A stretch of 64,000 bases of DNA. Source: Agelaius tricolor. Lineage: Eukaryota; Chordata; Aves; Passeriformes; Icteridae. How positions within the stretch are numbered: position 1 is the stretch's first letter; the number at the start of each line of letters is the position of its first letter. Below the pieces are notes generated by a model. That model was not told where the DNA came from. It was given only the letters and a program-made list of their open reading frames with translations, and did no database searches. This document shows positions 12,911-24,478 of this stretch, in pieces. Both the position numbers and the translations under genes were made by a program. The stretch is taken from the NCBI GenBank assembly GCA_023055355.1, contig JALJCS010000029.1:3844001-3908000 (forward strand). Direction: 5' to 3'.

Positions 12911-13097
12911 AATCACAGCATCTCCAGCCTCCCAGGGTCATCTCAGCACATGTGGCACAGCATTGTGGATGGTTCTGGGATATCTCAGTGGTGGAGACCC
13001 CACTCCTCTCTGGGCAGCCTGTTCCAGGGTGTGGTCACCTGCAGAATAAGGAAGCTCTTTCCTATATCACAGGTCTGTTGCCCCTTGTTGTGCCCAT
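12911..13097 (-). mobile_element. Degraded CR1 LINE fragment
   Basis: Weaker CR1 signature in reverse orientation: AATCACAG at the left, then CTCTCTGGGCAGCCTGTTCC, a block resembling GTGTGGTCACC...GAATAAGGAAG, and CCCCTTGTTGTGCCCA at the right. The left half is much diverged. It lies 480 bp from another CR1 fragment in the same orientation and could be an independent older insertion. Confidence 0.65.
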
Positions 13098-13517
13098 GAA
13101 GATCTCACCTGTCCTTCTCCTAATTTCCAGTGCTGGTTGGGGAGGCACAGAGTGGTGGAGGAGACTGCCTGGAAACGAGGAGATGCAGACTCCATCCCCA
13201 CTTGCTGTCCCTTCCCTCCCCTCATCATGCTGAGATGAGGGCCAGTCCCTGATCTGGGTATTGACCTGCTTCCCAGCACAGATCCAGTCCCAGATTAATG
13301 GTTACCAGCATGAAAGTCACTGTGATATGTGATTATAACACTTATTAGTGACCATAACACTTATTAAGGGCCTCTGTTACCCCAGAGTAAAACACTCTGG
13401 GTGGCAAAGGGGTTAAACAGCACCTGCTGAGGCCAAGAGCATGGTCGAGTGGGATTGACTTTTCTTTTCCCTTTCTCTCTGAAAGCAGGCAATTTTAAAT
13501 ACCCAATTTCCCCTTAG

Positions 13518-13598
13518 AAATGTGGCTTTATCATCAGATACTGCAAATGTGGGTTTAGCATCAGATACTGCAAATGTGGGTTTATCATCAGATACTGC
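13518..13598. repeat. Three tandem 27 bp repeats
   Basis: Three head-to-tail copies at 13518-13544, 13545-13571 and 13572-13598, each beginning AAATGTGG and ending CAGATACTGC. Copies differ at one or two positions (GGC/GGG, TTATC/TTAGC). The unit length is a multiple of three, so the reading frame is preserved, but nothing suggests it is translated. Just upstream, ATAACACTTATTA occurs twice (about 13336 and 13351). Confidence 0.95.
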
Positions 13599-14227
13599 AA
13601 TCCCACCTCCCCAGCACGACATCAAGCTCCCCAAACCAGTTCAGAACTGAGGCAGAAGGATTGAAGAGTGGTCAATTTCTCAGCCAGAAATCAAGTCTTG
13701 CTTCCAAAACCACATTGCATGAAGACCAGGCACGCAGGCAGCTGCAAGTGCTCCCCTCCCTGCGCTGATGTTTTTTCCCAGCTAATCACCAGCGTAACCT
13801 CGCTGTCCCTGATTGCAGGTGAGGTCCGTGCTGATTTCCCAGGGAGCCTCAAGGCACTTTAACCCTGAGCCTGGTGCTCCCAGGGAGGCTCCCCAAAGCC
13901 AGCCCATGTCCCATCAGCAAACACACCACACTTGTTAGGACACAGTGCAGCCGAGCCTGCCGTGCCAATCCAGGCTCATTCATGCAGGGTCTTCTTGCTT
14001 TCTCCACTGATGTGTAATTACTGAATATTTAGTAAGGAATATTAATCCCAATATTTCCGGGTGGGATGTGCCTGGCCTCGTCTGGCCCTTGCTGCTGGGC
14101 CAAAGGCGGCAGCTGTGGTATTTCACCTCAGAGGTACCTTTGGCTGGCTGGGTGCTGCAGCTGGGCACTCGGAACAAATCCAGGCATAGTAGAAACTCAG
14201 TTTACCTCTGGTGGAAAAGGTTCAGGT

Positions 14228-14623
14228 GACGGTGAAGAGAAACAGGAGAGGATTCTGCTGTAGAGTTTTAATCCAGAGTTTATTCCAGGATGACAGACCT
14301 CTGAATCTTGTAACAGCTCCCAACAGAATCCAGACCGCATGGTCCCGTCTCCTTTTAAGCCCGGGGACAGGGGCAGGGGAAGGCACAGGTGAGCCACCAA
14401 CCAGGTGGGAGGAGGGGAAGGCTCAAAGGATAAAGACACTTGGACAGGCCAATGAGCCCGGACCTGAGGGGCATCTTTTGAACTTCTGCCAACCACACCA
14501 TGACCCTGCTGGAATGTTAAGATTGATGGACAGCACTTAGCTGGAGGGCAAAGGGGAAAGGAAAGGTTGGCACACCTGAGGGGTTGGGATAGGTGAGACA
14601 GGAAATGGCGTCACACTGCAACA
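14228..14623 (-). mobile_element. Probable solo LTR (family 2), boundaries approximate
   Basis: On the minus strand this ~395 bp segment begins TGTTGCAGTGTGACGCC, has a TTAAAA-type TATA box in a GC-rich context (complement of about 14353-14360), an AATAAA polyadenylation signal (complement of about 14279-14285), and ends near CTTCACCGTCA. That order and the TG...CA ends fit an LTR. No clean target-site duplication was found, so the left edge is uncertain. Alternatively it could be an unrelated repeat with a chance TATA/poly(A) arrangement. Confidence 0.6.
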
Positions 14624-15676
14624 ATTTAGAATAACAAATTCCTGGCTTGCAGGAGGGATGTATGCAGGGTCAATTCTGCCCCTTGTTGGAAGGAGGGGGT
14701 TGCATGGATGCGTTTTCCTGGGAAAAAGGACACCTGAGCAGGGAGGTTATTCCTTTTGTGCTCCTTCAAGTGGATTTGCACATTGAACTGCTGCTCTGGG
14801 AGCTTTACCTGTGCCCTCAACACACAGGGCTTGTAAAAGCAGTGGGAATCTTTGGATTTTATGTGCCTTTCCTGCTCTATTAACACTGTACATGGAGAGC
14901 TTTGCCATGGGATGTTGTTCGATGCAGCTCGTGTCCTGCACAAATGCCAATTTACAGTGCCTGCACCCACACATGGGTTTGTTTTTAATGCTGGTATTTA
15001 TTATCTGCCTTCCATCTAATGTCACTGTCACTTCCATGTCTGCCACAATTGCCAAGGAATAAATACAATTAAATCAGCATCTCCTTAGGATAGAGAGAAG
15101 GAAAAAGCAATGTGTGTGCTGCTTCTTTCCAGTCTTGCTGGGCTTGCTGCAGCCCATCTCCATCCCAGCAGCTTTCAGCATGTCTTTGCTGGGGCTGGAG
15201 CACAAAGAAAGCAGGGAACAAGATTTTTCCAGGTCCCTTGGAAACACAGAGGGAAGGAGGCGATGGCAGTCAAAGGGTGGAACTGTCAGACTTGAAGAAA
15301 AGCCATTTCCAGGCAAGGAGGAGGTGCTAATTAAATTAAATTTGAGATTTCTGCCACTCAATTCTAAGCAAGTCTGAAAAACACCAAACAACCTTTAAAA
15401 ATAATTAAAAGTTAAACCAAAAAAAGAAAAAAACAACCAGGTGGGGAGGGGTTGCTGACTACAGGGTTTGCTGCTGTTATCCACCTCCTGGTGCCTCTCT
15501 CTGAGTGCGTGCAGCTCTGCTGGAGCCCTTTAGAGCTGCCTTCCCTTTGATGCTGTGATTGATTTCCCCCAGGGATGGGAGAACACTACCTGGGGAAGAA
15601 ATTGATGATTATTTTTAGCTTTGTGAGCACCGAAGGGGATTCCGCAGCAAGGCTGAGCTCTGCATGCCTGAACCTC
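14624..15676. other. Unique intronic sequence, no gene seen
   Basis: No element or exon recognised. A-rich stretches occur around 15330-15440. Confidence 0.5.
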
Positions 15677-15740
15677 TCCCATCCCATCCCATCCCATCCC
15701 ATCCCATCCCATCCCATCCCATCCCATCCCATCCCATCCC
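15677..15740. repeat. (TCCCA)n microsatellite
   Basis: About 64 bases, nearly 13 perfect copies of the pentanucleotide TCCCA. Perfect repeats of this length are usually length-polymorphic. Confidence 0.97.
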
Positions 15741-15840
15741 CGCTGCCGTGGCTCTGGTGGGAGGATGTGGGAGCTGAGAAAGCAGGATTACTGCTATAAA
15801 ATTAAGGAATCCTTACAAGTTGAGCTCCTCATGCACTGGC

Positions 15841-15995
15841 ACAGAGGAGCTGTGGCTGCCCCGTCCCTGCAAGTGTCCAAAGCCGGGCTGGACACAGCTT
15901 GGAGCCACCTGGCCTAGTGGAAAGTGTCCCTGCCCATGGCAGAGGATGGAATGAGATGAATTTTAAGGTCCCTCCCAGCTCCAAATGCTCTGGGA
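15841..15995 (+). mobile_element. CR1 LINE 3' end fragment
   Basis: Plus-strand CR1 tail: GTGGCTGCCCCGTCCCTGCA, then AAGCCGGGCTGGACACAGC, TTGGAGCCACCTGGCCTAGT, GGAAAGTGTCCCTGCCCATG and TTAAGGTCCCTCCCAGCTCC. The terminal ATTCTRTG-type repeat is reduced. Only the 3' end survives. Confidence 0.88.
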
Positions 15996-16790
15996 TTCAA
16001 TGCTAAGCAGCCGTGATCCAAAAGAAGTCTCCCCAAGAGAGCACTTGGAGGCAGCAATTGAGAGCAGGAGGAGAGATGGAGGAGCATTGTTCTTGTAGAG
16101 GGCAGAGCAAGTAGCTTGGAAAAGGCAGTTGAGGTTGGAAGTGGTGCTTGGATTGATGGTATAAAAAAAAAATCGTTCGGGCTCAGCTCACGAAGGAAAC
16201 GTTTCAAAATGTCAGTGGATTTAAAATCTGGGAAAATATTCTGACTGGATTTCACTCTTTTGCCTCAGCAAAACCCAAGAAGTCTGGTGTTTGCTTTTGA
16301 GCTTTCAGATTTGTGGCTGATATAAAGCAAATGTAAAGGAAAGGTTGCAGGGAAAGACTGTTTTAAACAGAGGAGTTTGGAGTTAAAATCCAGAACAAAA
16401 AGTGAGTGAATTGGCGATTCCATGGTGCTTCTCCCTTTGCAAACCCAGATTGAGTGACAAAAATAGCACTTTCCATAGAGCATCTCATCCATCCCTAATG
16501 ATGAGATGGAGGGAGGGAGCCAGAGCTCCTGGGTGCTCCTCCAAACCGTGGGAAGGGCTTGGGCTGGGATTTTGGATGGGTTTTTAGCTCTGGACAAGCA
16601 GGGGGGGATGATTCCCACACCTGGTGTGATACAGGAGCACAGGAGCAGAGCTGTGGGTCCATGGACCAGGCTGGCAGGGGGGAGGCCCAGTTCCAGCCCC
16701 CCTGCACTGCTCTGTCCTCTCTCCAGATGGATTTTTCCATCCTCTGGGCTTGGCCTTTGTGGTGGTGAGGCTGCTGACGGGAGAGCCAGG
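15996..16790. other. Unique intronic sequence, no gene seen
   Basis: No exon or repeat recognised apart from an A8 run near 16160. Confidence 0.5.
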
Positions 16791-16898
16791 GTGCTCTAAT
16801 TGGCGGGGAATCGGTCCTGAAATGTCACAGAGATTTATATCTCTGTGCAGCCTCTCCAGGTGCTAATTGTGCTACAGGCCCCTGGATAATGGCTCCAG
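16791..16898 (+). repeat. Copy 1 of a dispersed ~110 bp duplicated unit
   Basis: This 108 bp block is about 80-85% identical to 20130-20239 in the same orientation, by eye. Shared landmarks in order are GTGCTCTAATTGGC, ATYGGTCCTRAAATGTCA, GATTTAT, GTGCAGCCTCTCCAGGT, CTAATT and GATAATGGCTCCAG. Similarity stops sharply at both ends. No poly(A), TG...CA ends or target-site duplication was seen. It may be a local duplication of a functional non-coding element or two copies of an unrecognised old repeat. Confidence 0.85.
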
Positions 16899-17804
16899 GA
16901 GAAAATCATCCCAGGCTCCCCTGCTCTCAGGCCTCCTTTTTTTCCCTTTTTATTCACTTGAATGCTGGGAGGGGTGAGTTCTTGCATTGTCCCCCACCTG
17001 CCCTGCAGGGAGAGGGAATTCTGTCCCCAGCAAAAGTGGGAGCAGGTTTAGTAGGAAAGGGGAATAATAGAAAATGTCAGTGCAGATGGCACTTGGGTGG
17101 AATGCAGCTCTTCAGTGCTGCTGACACAGGAAAATTTCTGGCTGGATTGCAATTGTGGCTGCTGGGAGACTTCCCAGCAAGGTGCTGCTGTGGGACATGG
17201 AGCTTCACAGCCCTGGCCAGGAGAGAACCCCAAATTTTATCTTTCCAAGAGAGGAAAAAATCTCACTTAGGGTTTTTGCCCCCAGGGTGGTAGTAGGTAC
17301 TGGGATGAGCCATTTGTGAGGGTTTGTCCTCTCCAGACCAACCCAGCCAACCTGGTTTGGGCAGTCCTGAGCAAGGTGCAGGTTGCTGTAGGCAGGTAAT
17401 GATGTGTTTTTGTCAGACAGGACAAATTTTTTCCTTCCCCGACTGAAACAACAATATTGATCTATCGTCTTGGTCAGTTACATAAAGACCATCTGCATTA
17501 ATCTGATTTAATGGGGATTTAGCTGGCACGGGAGGGAACCTGTTACTGTTCTAATCTCATTTCAGCAACACACCGCTGCTTTTTTTAATACTGTTTTCCT
17601 TTCCCCCCATCTCTGCTGTTCCAGTCTATTTGGATCAGACTGTTCCTGGCTGGTTCTTTACTTGTTTTGCAGCTTTTCCATGATTTCTTTTGCCATGCTC
17701 TGTGTTCTCCCTGGTGTTCCAGGCATCCCAGCAGCCCCAAACTCTTCTGGGTTTGAGTTTGCACCCCAAAATTTGGACTGTGTTGATCTATTTCTCCACA
17801 AAAA
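16899..17804. other. Unique intronic sequence, no gene seen
   Basis: The stretch 17400-17580 is AT-rich, unique-looking and contains several TAAT/ATTA cores, so it is a possible conserved regulatory block by composition only. No exon recognised. Confidence 0.5.
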
Positions 17805-17951
17805 GAAATAGATAACCAACAACATAACATAACCAGCAACACCCCAGTTGGCCCAGGCCTCTGGGTAAGGATCCGCCGCCAACGACACTGAATAAACAAA
17901 CACTACCAATATCCCCCCTAAATAAACCATAACAAGCACCAAAGACACAAA
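17805..17951 (-). pseudogene. Nuclear mitochondrial insertion (NUMT): fragment of ND6
   Basis: The minus strand encodes about 49 residues typical of NADH dehydrogenase subunit 6, including [18 protein letters not shown] followed by [10 protein letters not shown]. This is the conserved transmembrane core of ND6 in bird mitochondria. In the organelle, ND6 is an inner-membrane subunit of respiratory complex I. Here only about 145 bp is present, without the start, the end, or neighbouring tRNA-Glu or cytochrome b. The frame is still open through the fragment and continues into flanking nuclear sequence, suggesting a fairly recent or slowly decayed insertion. It cannot be functional: it is partial, nuclear and intronic. 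Confidence 0.93.
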
Positions 17952-20129
17952 GAGGAGGTGCTGGTAACTGCTGTGGTCATGGGATCCCTCCATGCTGACC
18001 TCTCCTTACCCCAGCCCTTTCCCAGAAGCTGCTGGACCATGTATTGAGGTCCACAAACTGAGCCTCTGCTGCTGCGCCTCCAGAGGTGAGACTGAGCTGG
18101 GGTTTGCAGCACCAGGCCTCCTGATTATCAGTCCTGCAGCAGAGCAGGGAGGCCTGATGGGCTTTCCCACCTCCAGATGGTGAACAGGATGAGAAGTACA
18201 TGAGTACCAGGGGAGGGAAGATCAAACATCATCTTCTTGGCGCTTGTGCTGGAGGCTGGGGAGTTGCTAGGACCGAGCAGCGAGAGGCAAATTAAAACCT
18301 TGCATTAATTCCATTAACTATGATCATCTTCTCACCAGGGATGAATTTAACTGCTTGCCATTAGGATTTTTATAGACAAAAGTTGCACCGAGAGGCCCAC
18401 GCACCATTAACCCGACCCCAGGGCAGGGAGGGTGTGATCCATCCTGGATGTTCACATTCCCTGGGTGCTCCATGGTCCCTCCATCCCTTCTCCTGCTGCC
18501 TCCCCAGGAGGGAGAGTGGGGAAGGTGTTAAAAGGCAATGAGAGGCACCAGTTTAATTTGCCAAGTGACTGGCTCAGTCCAGCTGTGCCACTAGTGCCTG
18601 CACAGCTGGACTGCTGTGCTGGTGGCAGCCAGGGCTGCCCGCTGAGATCTCGCCGTAGAACCAAGAACAAATGCATCATAAATGCTCAGCTGCCTTTTGT
18701 AGCTTGAGGTTCTGTCCTGAGGTCAGAGCTTTGGGGGTTTGGGTCTTTGCTGAGCTCAGTTTCTGGCGTGGGGGAGGTGGGAACTGTCCCAGTGTGGTGG
18801 CACCAGATTCCTGCTGTGCTCTCAGCTCTTTGTTCAGTTCTTTTCTTCTGGAGGGGGCTCAGGACTAATGGTTATTTCCAAATTCATCCATAAGGCAGAG
18901 CCAGGCTTTTCCCACCTTGCCAAGACACCAAGGATCAGAGAGTGCACCCAACCCATGGCTGAGGGGTTCCCAGACCTGCTCTGGGAATCTTGTAGCATGA
19001 GACCTTCCCAGAGCCAGGAGGCACCATGTGGTTGGGATTTCTGACTCCAGAAGCAAAGATCCATCCTCAAAGCATCCTGCAGTGCTGTGCCTGGTGCTCA
19101 CCTGCCCTCTGGCACTGGTCTGAGCTCCCTTGGCAGGTGTTTGGACTGAGCACATCCCTCTGTTCAGCTGGGAGGGGGTATGTTTGGCATCTTCTACTTT
19201 CTTGGGTTCAGTTTTGTTTAAATCCTTGTTTTCCCTGTTGCCCTGGAAACACTGCAGAGGAGAGGGATGGGAGAGGAGAGTGCACAAGGGGCAATGGGAG
19301 CATCTTATACTGTGCCATGGGGACAACTGGGAGAGTTGTGGACACCTGAGTGAGCAGTTCTTTGTGACTTTTAGCAATTAGGGAATTTCTGTTAGGACAG
19401 CTCCAGCTGAGGGGCGGAGGAGGAAGGGACAGGGAGGTGCAAAACCAACTGAACAAGTGCTAGCAAGGGAGAAATGGCTCAGAAGGAGCTTCCTCCTGGG
19501 AAATTGTATTTACCTCAATGTCTTGTCTGCACACCTTGTCCAAGTCTTGTGGGCAATGAGGGTTGCATTTCTTGCTGCAGGGCTGGGGCTGGTGGAGCAG
19601 GTTTCTGGTCCATGCTACCCTAGGCTGGACATAAACCTCCTCAGATCCACCTGAGGTCTTTCCTATCCCCTCTGGCGTGTCCTGGAGCCATCATCATTCT
19701 CTGCACAGCTTCTGAAAAGCCTCTCAGCTCCATTGGTTGTGTCCTCATTGTCAGGATGGGCAAAACCTTGACCATTGTAGGGTGCGATGCCTCAGGGCCA
19801 AGCTGGGACATGTCCATCCCAAACCAGGTCCCCTTCTTTGGCTTTGCCTCCATCCCTCTGTACCTGCCCACAGCCCATGGCTGAGATGGGACAGGAAACA
19901 GGAGGGGAATGGGATGGGGCTGGCACAAAGAAGCTTTTTTTGCTCCATGCCCCATGGCTTTGGGGTCAGATGGAGCTCTGCAGAGGGCACACAACTTGTC
20001 AGGAAGCACTGGAGAGTTCCTTGGCAGCGGGTGATTTTTCCTCCTCTTTTGCATGGATTACACTTGTTCTCTGCTTGCCCTTTTCAGCAGGGAGAGCAGT
20101 TTGGATACACATTACCTACATGGCAAAGT
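17952..20129. other. Unique intronic sequence, no gene seen
   Basis: No exon, LTR or CR1 recognised. Several open frames exist but have no domain or consistent splice context. Confidence 0.5.
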
Positions 20130-20239
20130 GTGCTCTAATTGGCCAAGAATTGGTCCTAAAATGTCAGGAAAAGATTTATTTCCCAGTGCAGCCTCTCCAG
20201 GTACTAATTTTTCTATGGGCCGCCAGATAATGGCTCCAG
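20130..20239 (+). repeat. Copy 2 of a dispersed ~110 bp duplicated unit
   Basis: The 110 bp partner of 16791-16898, same orientation, 3.3 kb downstream. It retains the block order GTGCTCTAATTGG, GGTCCTAAAATGTCA, GATTTAT, GTGCAGCCTCTCCAGGT, CTAATT and GATAATGGCTCCAG, with scattered substitutions and one or two indels. That divergence implies an old duplication. Confidence 0.85.
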
Positions 20240-22082
20240 TGCACAATAGCTCAGTTCCTAATCAGGATACAGAGCTGTAATTGGGTTGAAGGGATTTAAA
20301 ATCATTAAAGCCCCATTCAAGGGGAATAAAAAGGAACCCCCCCACCTCCTTTCCCCCCCAAGACTGAGTGACTGTGTTTAATGAGCAACTCCTGGCATGT
20401 CACTCGTAATAGGCAGCAATGAAGTTGCAGTGAGAAGTCCAAGGGCAATCAAGAGAGACTTTGTGGCCTAGGGATGACTGGTTAAGGAATCAGGAGCACA
20501 AGCAGAGCTCTCCTGTGTTCTTCCAGTCATAGGGAATGCTGAAGAAAGAAATGGAAAGAGCCAGCAGATCAATACCTGGCTCTGAGCATGGCGTCATGGG
20601 CAGAATTTGGGGTTTTTTGGTCTACACAATGGGGTACCCTTGCCCCAAAGGATATCTGTGCAGGAGTCAGCAAAGCTTTAAATCAGATTTGAAGGGGTAA
20701 AGGAATGAAACCAGGCTCCAAGATAAGTCTGCAGGCAGCGCATCAGTGTTGACAACAAGCAGACCTAGAGGAGGTCACGGAGCATCCAGAAGTAAAAAAG
20801 TCTCAGGTTGTGCCATTTTGATGATTTTTCTGGTCTGGCATCCAGCCCTGCCTCAGCAGTGGTAGCCAGGAGTCCAGCTCTGTGCATCTCCAGGTCCCCC
20901 CTTACTGCTGCACCTCAGTGTCCCCCAGCCTTGGGTGCAGAGGGATCTCAAGGTGATTGTTCCCATTTTAGGGTTCTGGGTCCATACCGGCATTCTGGTG
21001 TTGTCCTATTGCCAAAATCAGTGCAAAGAGGTAAAAATCACTTCTGTTCTGTCGTGGGTGAGGAGTGGCAGGTAAAGAGCTGAGCAAAAATCTCCCACTC
21101 TGAGCAGAGCAAAATTGTTTGGTCTTGCTTTAATTTGCTTCGACTTTTCCATTCTTATTCACTGAATTTCCTCTTTTTCACGTGAGACCATATCTAAAAG
21201 TATGTTGAGACCTTCTAAATTCCAGACCTGCCCCTCCACACCCCTTGCAAACCCATCAGCTTGGTGTCACCCACCCACCAAGGCCACATTAGCACAACTC
21301 TGCTGGAACTGCAGTGGCTTTTGTCCTTCAAGCCCTGCCCTGTGTTGAATTCACGCCGTTATCTGGCCTATTACAACCTCAGGTATTAATTTCCCCCAAG
21401 TCTCACTTTACAGCACTGCACCCTTACTCCTCTGCGAGGATCATGGGGAAAGGTGATGTCAAGAGATGGGGAAAATACGATGTCCAGGTTTAATTGGCAA
21501 TGATTGTTTTGTCTCCTGTACAAAAGCAGCAAATCCCCAGAAGCTGGAGAGGAGCACAGCTGTTTATGGGGAACAGAAGCCGCTGCTTATCTCCTTGTAG
21601 CAACCTGTCTCCAGGAGATCACGGCTTAATTAACTCGCGTGTTATCGAGAGCGAAATTGTACAGACATTGTTAAAAAAAAATAATATTAGAAAATAAAAA
21701 CTAAGAGGAGATAAAGTGGGAAGGAAGGAGGTGACCTGGGAGCCGAGTGGAGCGAACTGTGTAGGGAGCCAAAGAGCTGGAGCTGCTGGAGGCAATGGGT
21801 GAATTTGTATGTGGTGGATGAGCTGGAGAGGGGAGAGCGATTCCCTGGCCACAAGGAATGTGATTCTCAGGCAAGGCGTGGGATGGACTTGGCCAAAACT
21901 GCATACCTGGGTTTGCACTGGCAGGGGTTTGTCATTGGGAAGGGATCACTGTGCACAGCTGGAGCTGGAGCCTCCCAGGCACTGGATGAATGGAAGGGCT
22001 GGAAGGATGCTGGAAGGATGCTGGAAGGATGAATGCAGGGCTGCTGCCCCTGGTCTCCCCACCCCTCAGCCTCTGATTTCCT
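20240..22082. other. Unique intronic sequence, no gene seen
   Basis: No gene or large element recognised. An 11 bp unit (GGAAGGATGCT) is repeated almost three times at 22001-22031. Confidence 0.5.
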
Positions 22083-22373
22083 AATCATAGAATAACAGAA
22101 TGGTTTCATTTGGGAGGGATCATAAAGATCATTTCTTTCTACCCCTTGCCATGGATAAGGACATCTCCACTATCCCAGGGTGCTCCAAGCCCTGTCCAAC
22201 CTGGCCTTGGACACTTTCAGGGATGGGGCATCCACAGCTTCTCTGGGCACTCTGTGCTGGAGCCTCACTAATCTCACAGGAAAGAATTTCTTTGTAATGT
22301 CCAATCTAAACCCATTCTCTTTCAATTTTAAGCCATTTCCCCCTTGCCCTATTGACAAGGACAAATAGATCCC
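22083..22373 (-). mobile_element. CR1 LINE 3' end fragment
   Basis: The reverse complement of a CR1 tail is visible on +: AATCATAGAATAACAGAATG, then CATAAAGATCAT, CTCCACTATCCCAGGGTGCT, CCTTGGACACTTTCAGGGAT, TCTCTGGGCACTCTGTGCTG, AAAGAATTTCTTTGTAATGT and CCCCCTTGCCCTATTGACA. It is one of the more complete CR1 tails in the window. Confidence 0.9.
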
Positions 22374-24279
22374 AAACGACTGAACAGGGCTGTTATTTTC
22401 CACCAGACTGGAGTGCATAGACCAAGCAGCCACTTGCAGAAGAAGGGAGGGGAGAGCTGAATCCCTCCCAGAGATACTTTCCTCTGGGCAAACCTCGTTC
22501 CTGGCTCTTAGATCCCAAGTTTGTCAGCAGCCTCATCCCTGACTTCAGTGAGCTTTCCATCCATCCCACACATTGGCCCATCCAGGTGCTGGTGCTTTCT
22601 CCCAAACAGCTCACCCCAGAACAAGGGGCCCGGCCTTGCTGGTGCAGATCTTCCTGAGGATGTAAGGAAAGATATTGCTGGAGGAAATTGTAAAGCAGCC
22701 TCTCAGCAAGGGCTGTGGAGTCACTTGGAGAGTGGTGCAAGGGGAAATTTGACAACCTCTCCCATTCATCGCTCAAAGTGCTCTGCAGATCAAAGCCAGA
22801 GAGACAATAATACATTTTGAACTAAGAACATTAATTTGTATCCAGAGCATTTTAATAAATAATTTTTTAAAATCCAGTTCAGCCCTGTCATCTCAAGCCA
22901 ATTCCATTTAATATCCAGACCTTCGACTGACAGATTTTTAACACCATAATTAGCATGTATGGCTCTTAAAAGCCTTTGCTGGTATTCTCAGGCCTTCTCT
23001 ACATTACAGCATCTCCTCTCCTGTGCTCCCAGCCCCCTTTTCCAATATTGTTATTCCATTTGTAATTGTTTATTGTGCCTGCTGAGGCAGATTAAAGACA
23101 GGAAGGAGCCAGAGAGTTGTTCTTAGGGGCTCCTGTGCAGTGCAGAGTAAGCATGGCAGAGCTTAAGGATTCCAAATCCGGAGTCTTGCTTTTCAAACCT
23201 TGTGTCTGGTGACTGGAGGTGGTTTTTGAAGAATTTCATTGCTGCTTTGTTGGGTTTTGTTTGATTTGGGTTTTTTTTTCCCCTGTGGATTTATATATTT
23301 TTGAATGGGAAGAGTGAGGAGGGCTAAGGATTTCTTATATAACAATATATGAGTGAGAGCTGGGGCTTAAAAGGAAAATAAGAGGGGTTATGGAATACTT
23401 GGTCATATTGTAAAGTTTGGCAGCACCAGGAAATATCCTCATGTGTTATTGCAAAGAACAAAGCTCCTCAGGCTCCATCCAACGATGAAAGCAGGTCCAG
23501 CAGAAGCCAAACACAGCCCAGTCCCCCAGTTCCCTCCTCAGAGCCTTTTAGTGAGATGTAAATTGTCTGCAGCCCAGACACGCTTAGATCTGGGTCCCCT
23601 TCCTCCAGCAGAAATTGCTGCTGAGAGCTGGAGCTGTTTGCCAGTTCCCATTTTCTTGTGGGATCTGGAACACAGAAGGAGCAGGATTTTGTTTTCCAAA
23701 GGCACCGGAGTGTGTGAGGGGGGGAACCAGACCTTGTCCAGAGAAACAGAGATACCAAATGCTTTCTTGTAGTGATTTTGTTCCGCTTCACTCTTGGCTG
23801 AGGATGGGCCCAAAGCAAAATCCCAGCTCTGAGCAAAAGTCTGAAAGCTGAACCTGCTCCCAGCCTGCAGCTGCTGCTTATCTCAGTGATAGGAATCAAA
23901 CCTGGAAACCTGGGGCTCTGCTCTGTGGCTGCACCTGCCCTTTGGAGCTTGTCCTGTCCCACAGAGGTGTGTAAGCCTCGGGGGCATCCATCTGTCTCTA
24001 AATCTGAGCATTTCTGGGCTGGAAGAATTCATCTGCAGTGAGCACTGTGTAACCCCCAGTCCCTCCAGTCACCTGGGGTCCAGGCAGGTGTTATCCTTTC
24101 AGTTTTGCCATGGCATGAAAATCAAAGCGAGGCTTTGAGGCAAAGCAGTGCCAAGCCCTGTTTTGCCATTCAAGATGTGCTGGTGTTATCCCCACTATGT
24201 GAGGAGCTGGTGGGGAGAGCTTTGGCTCCAGGATGGGTCCAGGATGCTCCCCAGCACTCAGGAGTGAGCATGCAGGACC
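22374..24279. other. Intronic sequence with an AT-rich unique block at about 22830-23110
   Basis: No exon seen. Bases 22830-23110 are AT-rich, non-repetitive and dense in ATTA/TAAT cores, a composition common in conserved intronic enhancers. That is inference only. T-rich runs occur near 23265-23280. Confidence 0.5.
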
Positions 24280-24478
24280 ACAGAATCATAGAATCTGCTC
24301 AGCTGGAAGGGGCCCATGAGGATCACTGAGTCCAGCTCCTGTCCCTGCTCAGCACCATCCCTAAGAGTCACACCCTGTGCCTGAGAGCGTTGTCCAAACT
24401 CTTCCTGAGCTCTGTCGGCCTTGGGGCTGTGACCACGTTCCTGGGGAGTCTGTTCAGTGCCCGACCACCCTCTGGGTG
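24280..24478 (-). mobile_element. CR1 LINE fragment, second CR1 subfamily
   Basis: Reverse-oriented CR1 tail of a different subfamily: ACAGAATCATAGAATC, GAGTCCAGCTCCTGTCCCTG, AAGAGTCACACCCTGTGCCT, GAGAGCGTTGTCCAAACTCT and TTCAGTGCCCGACCACCCTC. The same subfamily appears twice near the exon (47296 and 47666). Confidence 0.82.

Noticed and set aside
17658..17993. The ND6-containing frame as a functional nuclear gene
   Set aside because: Only the core ~49 residues are ND6-like; the ends are unrelated nuclear sequence and the fragment is too short to be a subunit.
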